Assembly: GCF_020531965.1 (NCBI RefSeq)
Contig: NZ_JAJAWH010000008.1
Location: forward strand, 62,001 to 126,000
Length of the DNA stretch: 64,000 nucleotides
Source: Pseudorhizobium xiangyangii
GTDB taxonomy: Bacteria; Pseudomonadota; Alphaproteobacteria; Rhizobiales; Rhizobiaceae
Reading direction: 5' to 3'
Below are positions 1 to 9,070 of the stretch, in pieces (the first letter of the stretch is position 1; each line of letters starts with the position of its first letter). Position numbers and translations under genes: made by a program. Below the pieces are notes generated by a model that worked only from the letters and a program-made list of their open reading frames with translations, was not told the DNA's origin and did no database searches.

Positions 1-328
1 TATACCAGACGGTATAGGCGTCCGGCAGGATCATCTGCGCCGCGAGCACTGCAAGCACGATGCCCATTGCATACCGGTAAAGCTCGAAAGCACGCGAATA
101 GATGGCGTTCCGCCCGGCGGCATAGCCGTTCTTCACCATCTTGCGTGCATAGACCATGCCGATGAGCAGGCCGGACAGGAAGACGAATCCCTGTGCGTCT
201 TCCACGAAGGCGAGCTGGTTATGGTTCACTTTGACGAGCCAGTATCCGCCCGCAAAGATCAGGTGATTGATGAGCATGAAGACGAGGAAGTAGCCTCGCA
301 TACCATCAATGATATCAAACCGTTTCAT
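1..328 (-). CDS. opgC: OpgC-type glucan succinyltransferase (N-terminal part)
   Basis: The gene is cut by the window edge: only about 109 N-terminal residues are visible. They begin MKRFDIIDGMRGYFLVF, followed by a hydrophobic stretch and a LINHLIF segment. The IDGxRGYF opening and the later DAQGFVFLSGLLIGMVYAR stretch are typical of the OpgC family, inner-membrane acyltransferases that add succinyl groups to osmoregulated periplasmic (cyclic) glucans. The start ATG (complement) is at 328. The gene is transcribed away from the kinase gene next door. Other integral-membrane acyltransferases are possible, but the N-terminus fits OpgC well. Confidence 0.75.
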   Translation of the reverse strand, partial: MKRFDIIDGMRGYFLVFMLINHLIFAGGYWLVKVNHNQLAFVEDAQGFVFLSGLLIGMVYARKMVKNGYAAGRNAIYSRAFELYRYAMGIVLAVLAAQMILPDAYTVWY

Positions 329-501
329 CGGTCGCGGTCTCCGTTTTTGCGGTCCGATTGAGCACGCGCCGCCCGGTCCGAAAGGCCTCTGCGGGCCAGG
401 ATGTTACGCGCCTAAACGCCACGAAATGGCGGTCGGTTCCGCAAAAGCGTCAGGCTCCTTAATTTAGAAAACGCTGGATGACTGACAGATGAACGGGGCG
501 G

Positions 502-3500
502 TTATTCGGCGGCAATTCGCTTGATGCCCGCCACCTGCGTCAGATATGCGCGCAGCGCTGCGGGCCGCACGGGCTTGTGCTGGATGGAAATATCGTCGCG
601 CTCCGCCTCGGCCCGCACCTCGGGCGTCCGGTCGGCGGTGATCAGCAGGGCCGGTATTTCCGCCTTGTATGCCTGACGGATTCGGCGGATCGCCTCCACG
701 CCGTTGCCCTCGCCCAGATGGTAGTCGGCGACGATGACCTCCGGCGGCGGCCCGGCGGAATTGATGAGGCTGTCGACATCCGCCAGGGATCCAGCCTGTC
801 CGACAACGCAACCCCAACCGGATATGAGCAGGGCCATGCCCTCCAGGATCGTCACCTCGTTGTCGATGCACAGAACCCGCAGGCCGTTGAGCGGCTGCGA
901 ACGCCGGCGCCGTTCCGGCTGCTCAGTGCTGCGCACAGTATGCGCCGAGGTGAGGTCGCGGGGAACGCTGACCCGGAAGATGGTGCCCTTGCCCTGCACG
1001 GACGACAGCTCGACCGGATGGTTGAGAACGCGGGAAATCCGGTCGACGATGGAAAGGCCGAGGCCGAGCCCGGATGCGGTGCGGGCTCCTTCGTCGAGGC
1101 GGGCGAATTCCTTGAAGACGGTCCGGAACTTCGAGGACGGAATTCCGATGCCCGAATCCAGCACTTCGATGACGACATCGTTTCCCCGGCGCCGGGCGCC
1201 GATGAGGATCTTGCCGCTTATCGTGTACTTGATGGCGTTCGAGACCAGGTTCTGGACCAGCCGGCGCAACAGGTTCACGTCGGAACGAACCCGCAGCGAA
1301 CTCGCCACGATGACGAATTCCAGGTTCTTCTCCCGTGCCATCGGGGCGAAGTCGGTTTTGATGCGGCGCAGGAGATTGTCGAGCGGCACCGACGTGATGC
1401 GCGGTTTCATGGCCCCGGTATCCAGACGCGAGATATCGAGGACGGCGCCAAGAATGGTCTCAACCGATTCCAGCGCGGAATCGATGTTGCGCACGAGCGG
1501 CTTGTTGTCGGACGTGCCAAGACGCTCCACCAGTGCGGAGGAATAGAGCCGGGCGGCGTTGAGCGGCTGGAGGATGTCATGGCCGGCCGCGGCGAAGAAC
1601 CTTGTCTTGCCGATATTGGCCTCCTCGGCGGCGGCGCGGGCTTCCGCCAGTTCGCGGTTGACGCGGGTCAGTTCAGCCGTGCGCTCCTCCACACGCTGTT
1701 CCAGCGTTTCGTTGGCCTGTTTCAGTGCGCGATCGGCGGCGACGCGCTCGGTGATGTCCGTCAGCGTTGCGACGATACCGCGGTCCGGCATCGCGTTCGA
1801 CCGTACCTCGATGATCCGCGTCCCTCCGCCGACAACAAGGGCGAAGGGCGCATCCAGCGTCTGGAACTGGCGCATCACGTCACCCTGGCCTTCGACAGCA
1901 ATGTCTCCGCGCTCGGAGAGGATGGCGACGATATCCACCAGAGGGTAGCCCACCTGGCCGGTCTGCTCGGGCAGGTCGAGAAGGTTTCGGAAACGGCGGT
2001 TCCATATCGTCAGGCAGTATGAGTTGTCGAAGACGGCGATGCCCTGGTCCATCTGTGACAGTGCGGTCTGCAGCATGTCCTGATTGTACTGCAGTGCCTC
2101 GCTGGCCTGATCGAGCAGCCATGCGGTGTCGGAGTTCGCGTCCTCCGCCTTCTGGAGGATAAGCGACAGCACCAGTCGCGCGGAGGAGGAGCCGATGGCG
2201 CTTCCCAGCAATTGCTCGGAGAAATGGATGAGGCCCATGTCCGCCGGCTGATCGTTTTCGAGACTGCGGCCGCCGGCGGCGGCGTAGTTGGCGAAGGATC
2301 GCTCCATCCGTTCCTCGCCCAGATAGCGGGCAATCGTCGTTTTCAGATCGCCGACGCTGACGCGCGTCTTCCATCCGCGGGTTGCGAATTGCGACCGGCG
2401 GTGGCGCTTGACGAAGATGCCGGCCTGGATGCGTTCAACGGGCCTCGGGTTGCGAGACAGGGAGCCGAGAACGAACGCAAGGGTATTGGCTATCAGGCTG
2501 AACAGGGTAACGGTGACCAGCGGATCGGCATCGGGCGCGGAGAACAGGCTCGTGCCGGGGAAAAGGAAGTTCAGCACCACGGCCGCGACATGCGAGTTGT
2601 CCGGCCCTCCCAGGCTGGGAAGAAACAGCAGATAGGCCCAGGCGAGGAAGCCGAACGACAGCCCGAGGATGGCACCGCGCGAATTGGCCCTGCGCCAGAC
2701 AAGGCCGCCGAGCAGGCTCGGCGCCATCTGGGCGATCGCCGCGAACGACAGGAGGCCGATGGACGCGAGACCCGAACCGCTGTCGGCGGACCTGTAGTAG
2801 GCGTAACCCAGCATGAGAACGACGACGATCGCCGTTCGTCTGACCCGTAGCAGCGTATTGGTGAAATCCGCCCGGTGGATCGACCGGCGCATCAGCTTGC
2901 GGCGCAGGAGAACCGGCATGACGATGTCGTTCGACACCATGATGGATAGCGCGACCGAGGCCACGATCACCATTGCCGTGGCTGCTGAAAAGCCGCCGAT
3001 GAAGGCGATAAGGGAGACGATCGGCATCTCGTTGACGAGAGGCAGGAGTAGAACATAGAGGTCGGCATCGCCGGTGCCGCCGAACTGGATGATTCCGGCA
3101 ACCGCGATAGGCAGCACGAAGAGGTTGATCGCGATCAGGTAGAGCGGCAGCAGGAAGACGGCCGTCTTCAGTTCGCCCGGGGTGCGGTTTTCAACCACCG
3201 TCACATGGAATTGCCGTGGCAGCATGATGATGGCGAAGGCGGACAGGACGATCAGCAGGATCCAGCGGCTGACGGGCGTCTCGTAGGACAAGGCGGACGC
3301 CACCAGAAGATTGTCGGCCGCACGCTCCCACAGGTCGGTCGGTCCGCTGAACAGGAAGAAGACCACCGAGATGCCGACCGTTGCGAAGGCGATGAGCTTG
3401 ACCACCGATTCCATGGCGACGGCGAGGATGAGGCCGTCCTGGTGTTCGGTTGCGTCCGTATGGCGGGTTCCAAAGATAACCGCGAAGCAGGCCATCAGCA

Positions 3501-4011
3501 CCGTGACGATCAGTGCCAGATCGATGAAGTACAGGTTGCCGTGGCCAATCCCGTAGGCGGACGCATCGACCATTACGGCGACGGAACTGGAAACCGCCTT
3601 GAGCTGCAGTGCAATGTAAGGAATTGCGCCGATCAGCGAGATGACGGCCACGAGCATCGCCACCGTGGAATTCTTGCCGTAGCGCGCAGCGACGAAATCC
3701 GCGACCGAGGTCAGCTTCTCGGCTTTCGCCAGCTCCACGATGCGACGGATGACGGGCATGCCGATCGTGAACGCCAGGATCGGACCGATGTAGATACCGG
3801 TGAACTCCAGTCCTCGCTGCGATGCGAGGCCGACGCCGCCGAAATAGGTCCACGAGGTGCAATAGATTGCCAGACTGAGGGCGTAGACGACCGGTCGTCC
3901 CCCCTTCGGCACCCCCACGGCACGGCTCCTGCGATCACCATAGCTCGCGACTGCGAACAGAAGCAGGATATAGCCGAACGCCGACAGCATTATCAGCCAA
4001 CCAGGAAGCAT
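502..4011 (-). CDS. Sodium/solute symporter-fused hybrid sensor histidine kinase
   Basis: This large membrane sensor (1169 aa from the chosen start) has an N-terminal Na+/solute symporter-like region of about 480 residues with many hydrophobic helices, as in CbrA-type kinases. A PAS-like domain lies near residues 650-760 (DQGIAVFD), followed by a coiled coil. The histidine kinase has its H-box near residue 810 (AAAGHDILQPLNAA) and ATP-binding boxes SGIGIP and GLGLGLS. A C-terminal receiver has its aspartate in VIVADYHLGEG. It probably senses or transports a small solute and signals by phosphorelay. The start at 4011 is preferred over a Met at 4032 because GGAGGAG lies just upstream of 4011 and the upstream Met would overlap that ribosome site. 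No cognate regulator gene is adjacent. The ligand is unknown. Confidence 0.85.
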   Translation of the reverse strand: MLPGWLIMLSAFGYILLLFAVASYGDRRSRAVGVPKGGRPVVYALSLAIYCTSWTYFGGVGLASQRGLEFTGIYIGPILAFTIGMPVIRRIVELAKAEKLTSVADFVAARYGKNSTVAMLVAVISLIGAIPYIALQLKAVSSSVAVMVDASAYGIGHGNLYFIDLALIVTVLMACFAVIFGTRHTDATEHQDGLILAVAMESVVKLIAFATVGISVVFFLFSGPTDLWERAADNLLVASALSYETPVSRWILLIVLSAFAIIMLPRQFHVTVVENRTPGELKTAVFLLPLYLIAINLFVLPIAVAGIIQFGGTGDADLYVLLLPLVNEMPIVSLIAFIGGFSAATAMVIVASVALSIMVSNDIVMPVLLRRKLMRRSIHRADFTNTLLRVRRTAIVVVLMLGYAYYRSADSGSGLASIGLLSFAAIAQMAPSLLGGLVWRRANSRGAILGLSFGFLAWAYLLFLPSLGGPDNSHVAAVVLNFLFPGTSLFSAPDADPLVTVTLFSLIANTLAFVLGSLSRNPRPVERIQAGIFVKRHRRSQFATRGWKTRVSVGDLKTTIARYLGEERMERSFANYAAAGGRSLENDQPADMGLIHFSEQLLGSAIGSSSARLVLSLILQKAEDANSDTAWLLDQASEALQYNQDMLQTALSQMDQGIAVFDNSYCLTIWNRRFRNLLDLPEQTGQVGYPLVDIVAILSERGDIAVEGQGDVMRQFQTLDAPFALVVGGGTRIIEVRSNAMPDRGIVATLTDITERVAADRALKQANETLEQRVEERTAELTRVNRELAEARAAAEEANIGKTRFFAAAGHDILQPLNAARLYSSALVERLGTSDNKPLVRNIDSALESVETILGAVLDISRLDTGAMKPRITSVPLDNLLRRIKTDFAPMAREKNLEFVIVASSLRVRSDVNLLRRLVQNLVSNAIKYTISGKILIGARRRGNDVVIEVLDSGIGIPSSKFRTVFKEFARLDEGARTASGLGLGLSIVDRISRVLNHPVELSSVQGKGTIFRVSVPRDLTSAHTVRSTEQPERRRRSQPLNGLRVLCIDNEVTILEGMALLISGWGCVVGQAGSLADVDSLINSAGPPPEVIVADYHLGEGNGVEAIRRIRQAYKAEIPALLITADRTPEVRAEAERDDISIQHKPVRPAALRAYLTQVAGIKRIAAE

Positions 4012-4181
4012 ATCTCCTCCGCTCCGGGGCATGTGATCGCGGACAATAGGCCAAAACTATTAGCTTGGAAATCGGCGCGATCTCGGCATAAAGTTCTAGA
4101 CGGCGAAAAGCCTTGAGAAGCTGTCGCAGTAAGCTAAATGCATAGTCCGGTTTCATAATCCATGAAAAGGAAAGGGGCAGC

Positions 4182-4610
4182 ATGTCATTCGCTTCGGAGT
4201 TTCGATCGTTTATCGCCAAGGGAAATGTGATTGACCTGGCGGTCGGTATCATCATCGGCGGGGCGTTCACGGGGATAGTCAACTCGCTTGTCAACGATCT
4301 GATCATGCCGGTAGTGGGTGCGGTCATCGGGGGGATAGACTTCTCTGATTACTTCGTACCGCTTGCGTCGGGCGTGACGGCCACCACGCTTGCAGCCGCA
4401 CGGGAACAGGGCGCCGTCTTTGCCTACGGTAGCTTCGTTACCGTGATCCTGAACTTCCTGATCCTTGCCTGGATCATCTTCCTGATGGTCAAGGCCGTGA
4501 ACAGGATCAGGCTGGCCGAAGAAAAGAAGCCGGCCGAGGAGACGCCTGCACCGCCACCGGCCGATGTCCAGTTGCTGACGGAAATCCGCGATCTCCTGAA
4601 GACGCGCTAA
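4182..4610 (+). CDS. mscL: Large-conductance mechanosensitive channel MscL
   Basis: A 142-residue protein with the usual MscL size and order. A short N-terminal amphipathic helix ([14 protein letters not shown]) is followed by TM1 with the glycine-rich gate segment [18 protein letters not shown] periplasmic loop follows, then TM2 ([16 protein letters not shown]) and a charged, proline-rich C-terminal bundle. It opens under membrane tension to release solutes during osmotic downshock. A purine-rich stretch (AAAAGGAAAGGGG) precedes the ATG. It is divergent from the kinase gene and followed by a hairpin. Confidence 0.96.
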   Translation: MSFASEFRSFIAKGNVIDLAVGIIIGGAFTGIVNSLVNDLIMPVVGAVIGGIDFSDYFVPLASGVTATTLAAAREQGAVFAYGSFVTVILNFLILAWIIFLMVKAVNRIRLAEEKKPAEETPAPPPADVQLLTEIRDLLKTR

Positions 4611-4632
4611 CGCGTCCATCACTCAAATCGAT

Positions 4633-4672
4633 ACCAGCCTCACCGATTGTCATGAGATTTGGTGGGGCTGGT
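4633..4672. terminator. Hairpin between mscL and the aminotransferase gene
   Basis: The arms ACCAGCCTCACC and GGTGGGGCTGGT pair over 12 positions with one G:T wobble around a 16-nt loop. It lies just after the mscL stop and ahead of the aminotransferase gene. No uridine tract follows, so it may be a stabilising 3' structure or a Rho-assisted end rather than a classical intrinsic terminator. Confidence 0.45.
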
Positions 4673-4706
4673 GCGCTATGAAAGGCGCAGAATCGGAGAG
4701 TGAATT

Positions 4707-5876
4707 ATGTCCTTGCTCAATAGCCTCAGTCCTCGCGCGCTCGCAGCGCCCGAAAGCGGTATCGTCGAACTGATCACCTATGCGCGCGGCCAGGAGGGGC
4801 TTATCCCCCTGTGGGCGGGAGAAGGGGATCTGCCGTCGCCGGATTTCATCAACAAGGCGGCAAGCGACGCTCTCCTCGGTGGCGAGACATTCTACACGTG
4901 GCAGAGGGGCATTCCGGAGTTGCGCGACGCTCTCTCTCGCTACTACGAGAGGCACTTCGCCGTGTCGCTGCCCTACGACCATTTCTACGTCACCGGCTCG
5001 GGCATGCATGCCATCATGCTGGCAGTCCAGGCGCTGACATCTCCGGGTGACGAACTGATCTACCTTTCTCCCGCCTGGCCGAACATCATCGCTTCCGTCG
5101 AGATCGGTGGCGCCAAGGCCGTGGCGCTGCCGCTGGATTTCGTGAACGGCGGATGGTCGCTCGACCTGCAGAAACTCGAGGCCCTGATCACGCCGCGGAC
5201 CCGCGCCCTGTTCATCAACACGCCGTCCAATCCCACGGGCTGGACAGCGACGGGGGGAGAGCTGGCGGCGATCCTGGCGCTGGCGCGAAAGCACGGCATC
5301 TGGATCATCGCGGACGAAATCTATGCGCTCTACTATTATGGGGACGCACCGCGTGCGGCATCGTTCATGGATGTCATGGAGCCGGACGACCGGATCGTCT
5401 TTGCCAATTCCTTCTCCAAGAACTGGTCGATGACCGGCTGGCGGGTTGGCTGGCTGGTTGCGCCTCCCGAACTGGGGCAGGTGATCGAGAACCTCGTTCA
5501 GTATTCCAATTCCGGTGTCGCCCAGTTCATGCAGCGCGGCTGCGTCGTGGCGCTCGACCAGGGCGATGACTTCGTCCGCCAGAACATCGAACGGGCTACG
5601 GTTTCCCGCGATATTCTCTGCGACGCGCTGATCGCGACGAATCGCGTCGAGACCCTCAAGCCTCAGGGTGCGCTCTATGCGTTCCTGAAGGTCGACGGAA
5701 TATCCGACAGCCGCCGGGCGGCACTTGATATCGTCGACAAGGTCCAGGTGGCGCTTGCTCCGGGTTCGGCGTTTGGACCGGGTGGAGAACTGTTCCTGCG
5801 AGCCTGCTTCCTGCGCGACCCGCGCCAGGTCCGCGAGGCGGCCGATCGGCTGGCGGATTACATCCTCAAGCTCTGA
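4707..5876 (+). CDS. PLP-dependent class I/II aminotransferase
   Basis: A 389-residue cytosolic fold-type I aminotransferase. Visible motifs are INTPSNPTG before the substrate site, IIADEIYALYYYG (the aspartate binding the pyridine nitrogen of PLP), FANSFSKNWSMTGWRVGW with the Schiff-base lysine in SFSKNW, and a C-terminal FLRACF segment with the carboxylate-binding arginine. The family covers aspartate, aromatic and branched-chain aminotransferases; the exact substrate cannot be read here. GGAGAG precedes the ATG. It is a single gene between mscL and galE. Confidence 0.9.
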   Translation: MSLLNSLSPRALAAPESGIVELITYARGQEGLIPLWAGEGDLPSPDFINKAASDALLGGETFYTWQRGIPELRDALSRYYERHFAVSLPYDHFYVTGSGMHAIMLAVQALTSPGDELIYLSPAWPNIIASVEIGGAKAVALPLDFVNGGWSLDLQKLEALITPRTRALFINTPSNPTGWTATGGELAAILALARKHGIWIIADEIYALYYYGDAPRAASFMDVMEPDDRIVFANSFSKNWSMTGWRVGWLVAPPELGQVIENLVQYSNSGVAQFMQRGCVVALDQGDDFVRQNIERATVSRDILCDALIATNRVETLKPQGALYAFLKVDGISDSRRAALDIVDKVQVALAPGSAFGPGGELFLRACFLRDPRQVREAADRLADYILKL

Positions 5877-6025
5877 TCACCACCGATCGATAAAATTCGA
5901 ACCAACGCCTCAAGCGCGCCTTAGCCATGGCGCGCGATAAACCCGCGCGGCCGGCCTTCCGGTAAGCAATGATGAAGAGGAGCGGTGTTTCCATCCCGGC
6001 CAAGAAGAAGGCAGGGAGTTTCGAA

Positions 6026-7060
6026 ATGGCGGTTCTCGTTACTGGTGGCGCCGGTTACATCGGCAGTCATATGGCATGGGCACTGCTCGATGCCGGGGAG
6101 GACGTCGTCGTCATCGACAGGCTCTCCACCGGTTTCCGCTGGGCCGTGCCATCGGCGGCCCGCTTCTACTTCGGCGATGTCGGGAACCGGGACCTGCTGG
6201 CGCGGATCTTCGCGGAGAACGACATCGACGCCATCATGCATTTCGCGGGCTCGATCGTCGTGCCGGAATCGGTCGCCCATCCTCTCGAATACTACGACAA
6301 CAACACCACCAACACGCGGCTGCTGGCGGCGGCGGCGATCGACGCCGGCATCCCTCATTTCGTGTTTTCCTCGACCGCGGCGGTTTACGGTGAGCAACGG
6401 GACGATACGCCGGTCGCCGAGACGGCAAGCGTCCAGCCGAAGAACCCCTACGGGCAGTCGAAGCTGATGGCGGAGGTGATGTTGCGGGATGCCGCCTCAG
6501 CCCACGATTTCCGGTTCGTTGCCCTTCGCTATTTCAACGTTGCCGGTGCCGACCCGGAAGGGCGCACCGGCCTGTCGACCGAAGGCGCCACGCATCTCAT
6601 CAAGATTGCTTGCGAGGCGGCGCTCGGCCGCAGGTCGGGCGTGGAAATCTACGGCACGGATTATCCCACGTTGGATGGCACCGGTGTTCGCGACTACATT
6701 CATGTGAGCGACCTGGTGAATGCACACCTGAAGGCGCTCAGTTACCTGCGGCGCGGGGGAGAAGCGCTCATCGCCAACTGCGGCTATGGCAAGGGCTATT
6801 CCGTGCTCGACGTGTTGCAGACCGTGATGCGGGTCAGCCGCCAGAAGTTCGAGGTTCAATACCGCCCGCGCCGGCCCGGCGATGCTGCAAGCGTTGTGGC
6901 CAATGCCACAGTGGCGCGGCGATTGCTGGATTGGACACCTCGCCACGATGACCTCGAGACGATCGTGCACACGGCTCTGGATTGGGAGCAGAATCTGTCG
7001 GCACGGAAGGTAGGCGACCTGAGGGCGCTTCAGCAGCGCATCGCCTCAGCCGCGTTCTAG
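6026..7060 (+). CDS. galE: UDP-glucose 4-epimerase
   Basis: A 344-residue NAD-dependent short-chain dehydrogenase/epimerase. It has the N-terminal TGGAGYIGSH dinucleotide loop, the SSTAAVYG segment with the catalytic Ser region, and the YGQSK (YxxxK) pair. It interconverts UDP-glucose and UDP-galactose, supplying galactose for exopolysaccharide and LPS; rhizobia often call this gene exoB. An upstream Met at 5969 is in frame, but AGGGAG lies 8 nt before 6026 and the Rossmann motif starts immediately after that Met, so 6026 is chosen. It stands alone on its strand. Confidence 0.92.
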   Translation: MAVLVTGGAGYIGSHMAWALLDAGEDVVVIDRLSTGFRWAVPSAARFYFGDVGNRDLLARIFAENDIDAIMHFAGSIVVPESVAHPLEYYDNNTTNTRLLAAAAIDAGIPHFVFSSTAAVYGEQRDDTPVAETASVQPKNPYGQSKLMAEVMLRDAASAHDFRFVALRYFNVAGADPEGRTGLSTEGATHLIKIACEAALGRRSGVEIYGTDYPTLDGTGVRDYIHVSDLVNAHLKALSYLRRGGEALIANCGYGKGYSVLDVLQTVMRVSRQKFEVQYRPRRPGDAASVVANATVARRLLDWTPRHDDLETIVHTALDWEQNLSARKVGDLRALQQRIASAAF

Positions 7061-7103
7061 GGGCAACGATGACAGGCGCGGGTACGAGGTTGTCCGGCAG
7101 ATA

Positions 7104-7331
7104 CTACATGCAGTTGATGCACTGGGCGTCCACGGGCTCGTTCGCCGCGGCGCGCAGATAGAAATGCTCCGCGCGTTTTTCGTGCAGGTTCGCAAGCTTC
7201 TGTTCAAGATGCTCCTGTGCCGCGTTGTTGAGCAGTTCGGCAAATGACCTCTTGTCCATGCCATCTGCTTTCAGCAACTGGCCGATGAGCGGGTCGGAAA
7301 TGGCTTCGGTAATGGTGAGATCGGTCGGCAT
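7104..7331 (-). CDS. Small conserved-looking hypothetical protein ending in CINCM
   Basis: A 75-residue protein of unknown function. It starts MPTDLTITEAISDP and is predicted helical and charged, with a C-terminal Cys-x-x-Cys (CINCM). A good ribosome site, GGAGG followed by seven bases, supports the start at 7331 rather than a longer upstream reading. It lies between galE and the response regulator, on the same strand as the regulator, about 120 nt downstream of its stop. The CxxC end might bind metal or respond to redox state; this is only inference. Confidence 0.6.
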   Translation of the reverse strand: MPTDLTITEAISDPLIGQLLKADGMDKRSFAELLNNAAQEHLEQKLANLHEKRAEHFYLRAAANEPVDAQCINCM

Positions 7332-7452
7332 GATAATTCCTCCAAACCAGACCATACCAACGGATTGCGACAACATTATCGCATAGACGAGAAAACGCGT
7401 CGCAATCACCGCGCGGTTTCCGTTTTTTGAGACCCGTTGCAGGGCCGGATGT

Positions 7453-8181
7453 TCAGGAAAGCCGGCCCGTAAAGACATAACCGACGCCGCGAACCGACTT
7501 GACCAGCTGCGGGTGCTTTGGATCGGCTTCGATCTTGCGTCGCAACCGGACGATTTGCGCATCGACCGCACGGTCGAAAGTCTCCAGCTGGCGCCCGCGC
7601 GTCATGTCCATCAGCTGATCGCGGCTCAAGACGCGGCCGGCATTCCTGGCGAGCGTGACAAGCATGTCGAATTCACCGGTGGTGAGGTCGACCTCCTGGC
7701 TGGACGGATCCTGCAGGGTGCGCCTGCTGATGTTGAGCGACCAGCCTTCGAAAGCCAGCACGTCCTCGGGCGCGGCAGCATCCTTGGTCATCGGCGCGGG
7801 AGTTCGTCGGCGCAGGATGGACTTCAGCCGCGCATGGACTTCCCGCAGGTGGAAGGGTTTGGCGAGATAGTCGTCGGCTCCGACTTCCAGCCCGACGATG
7901 CGATCGACCACATCGTGCCGCCCGGTCAGCATCATGATCGGAACATCGGACTGGCTGCGGATTTCGCGCGCCAGGTCCAGGCCATCCTGCCCCCCCGGCA
8001 GCGACAGGTCGAGGAGAATGGCATCGACCTCCTTCTGCTTCATCTGGGCGCGCATGTCGCGACCGTCGATGGCACAGCTGACGGTGTAGCCTTCGTCCTC
8101 GAAATACCGCGACAGGAGATTGCGGATGCGGGGGTCGTCATCAACGACGAGTATGTGAGCTGTGAAAATGGCTTCGGACAT
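7453..8181 (-). CDS. OmpR/PhoB-family response regulator (FxkR-like candidate)
   Basis: A 242-residue two-domain response regulator. The receiver has the acidic pocket VVDDD and the phospho-acceptor Asp58 in LLDLSLPGG. The C-terminal winged helix ends in DRAVDAQIVRLRRKIE and VRGVGYVF, typical of OmpR/PhoB proteins. It is divergent from a FixK-like gene and a hybrid FixL gene. In Rhizobium etli an OmpR-type regulator, FxkR, links hybrid FixL to fixK because no FixJ is present. The gene arrangement and the GTTACA repeats in the shared upstream region make this an FxkR-like candidate. That assignment is inference; the family assignment is secure. Confidence 0.9.
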   Translation of the reverse strand: MSEAIFTAHILVVDDDPRIRNLLSRYFEDEGYTVSCAIDGRDMRAQMKQKEVDAILLDLSLPGGQDGLDLAREIRSQSDVPIMMLTGRHDVVDRIVGLEVGADDYLAKPFHLREVHARLKSILRRRTPAPMTKDAAAPEDVLAFEGWSLNISRRTLQDPSSQEVDLTTGEFDMLVTLARNAGRVLSRDQLMDMTRGRQLETFDRAVDAQIVRLRRKIEADPKHPQLVKSVRGVGYVFTGRLS

Positions 8182-8200
8182 ATGGTGCTTCGAATTAAAC

Positions 8201-8258
8201 GTTACACATTGTTACACAATCGCACCGTTTGTCACACCCCAAGCATTCGTCTGTTACG
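8201..8258. promoter_or_regulatory. GTTACA direct repeats (K-box-like) in the divergent fixK/regulator promoter region
   Basis: Four related hexamers occur on the plus strand in the 119-nt gap between the response-regulator gene and the FixK-like gene: GTTACA at 8201 and 8211 (spacing GTTACA-N4-GTTACA), GTCACA at 8231 and GTTACG at 8253. The steps of 10, 20 and 22 nt are near multiples of a helical turn, as expected for tandem OmpR-type dimers binding one face of the DNA. I recall the same GTTACA-N4-GTTACA pattern for the K-box bound by FxkR upstream of fixK in Rhizobium etli. Function here is inferred. Confidence 0.7.
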
Positions 8259-8300
8259 TGGGTAGCGTTTACTGCCACCATTAGAAATGGAGCGGTAGTG

Positions 8301-9047
8301 ATGTACATAGAGAGCGGTCTTAATTTCGTCAAAGCGATGCCAAGTGCCGTGATGGGCCAGCCCGTCGGCCTCGGTTCGCTGTTTACGAGATTGCCTGCAG
8401 AACACCTCTGCGCAGGGAAGATCCTCTTCATGGAAGGCGATGTCGCCAAGTCGCTCTTCGAAATCGTCGAAGGGTCGCTGAGGCTCTACAGGATACTGGG
8501 TGACGGACGACGCGTCATAACCGGCTTCCTGCATGCCGGCGATATCCTCGGCATTTCCTTCAATAGCCATTACGTCTACACCGCCGAGGCGATTACGCCG
8601 GTGACGATCCGCCGGCTGTCCAAGAAGGCCTTCGAGGCCGAACTGGCCGATTCTGCCGACATTCGACCGCTGGTCTTCCAGCAGATGTCCGACGAGATGG
8701 TGCAGGCACAGGACCAGATGGTTCTCCTGTCGACGAAAAATGCCGAGGAGCGGCTGTGCACCTTCCTGCTCAAGGAACTGCAAAGAGCCCTCAAGAACGG
8801 TGCGGTACAGCCGATCGTTCAGCTGCCGATGACGCGCCTCGATATCGCCGACTATCTTGGGCTGACCATCGAGACCGTCTCGCGGACCGTGACCAAATTG
8901 TGCAGCAAGGGCGTGACCGCTGTCTCGGGCCGCCATTCGGTGAAGATTTTGAAACGGGCAATGCTTGCGCATTTGGCCGGGGACGGCGATGAATGCGAGG
9001 AGATCCAGCGCACAGTTCCTGCCCAGGCAGGACGGCTGCGTCATTGA
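8301..9047 (+). CDS. fixK: FixK-like Crp/Fnr-family transcriptional regulator
   Basis: A 248-residue Crp/Fnr protein. A cyclic-nucleotide-binding-like beta barrel (near EGSLRLYRILGDGRRVITGFLHAGDILG) is followed by a long dimer helix. The winged helix-turn-helix has the recognition helix TIETVSRTVTKL, giving the E-x-x-S-R contacts of FNR/FixK proteins that read TTGAT-N4-ATCAA sites. The N-terminal cysteine cluster of oxygen-sensing FNR/FnrN is absent, so oxygen control should come from above, fitting the hybrid FixL gene 24 nt downstream. The start at 8301 is chosen for the GGAGCGG upstream; an in-frame Met at 8229 would sit within the repeat region. The fixK name is by family and context. Confidence 0.85.
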   Translation: MYIESGLNFVKAMPSAVMGQPVGLGSLFTRLPAEHLCAGKILFMEGDVAKSLFEIVEGSLRLYRILGDGRRVITGFLHAGDILGISFNSHYVYTAEAITPVTIRRLSKKAFEAELADSADIRPLVFQQMSDEMVQAQDQMVLLSTKNAEERLCTFLLKELQRALKNGAVQPIVQLPMTRLDIADYLGLTIETVSRTVTKLCSKGVTAVSGRHSVKILKRAMLAHLAGDGDECEEIQRTVPAQAGRLRH

Positions 9048-9070
9048 ATTGAAATGAGACGGGCACCGGC

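Noticed and set aside
577-2022. Long plus-strand frame antisense to the hybrid kinase
   Set aside because: No family match and typical GC-rich antisense composition; the kinase is clear on the other strand.
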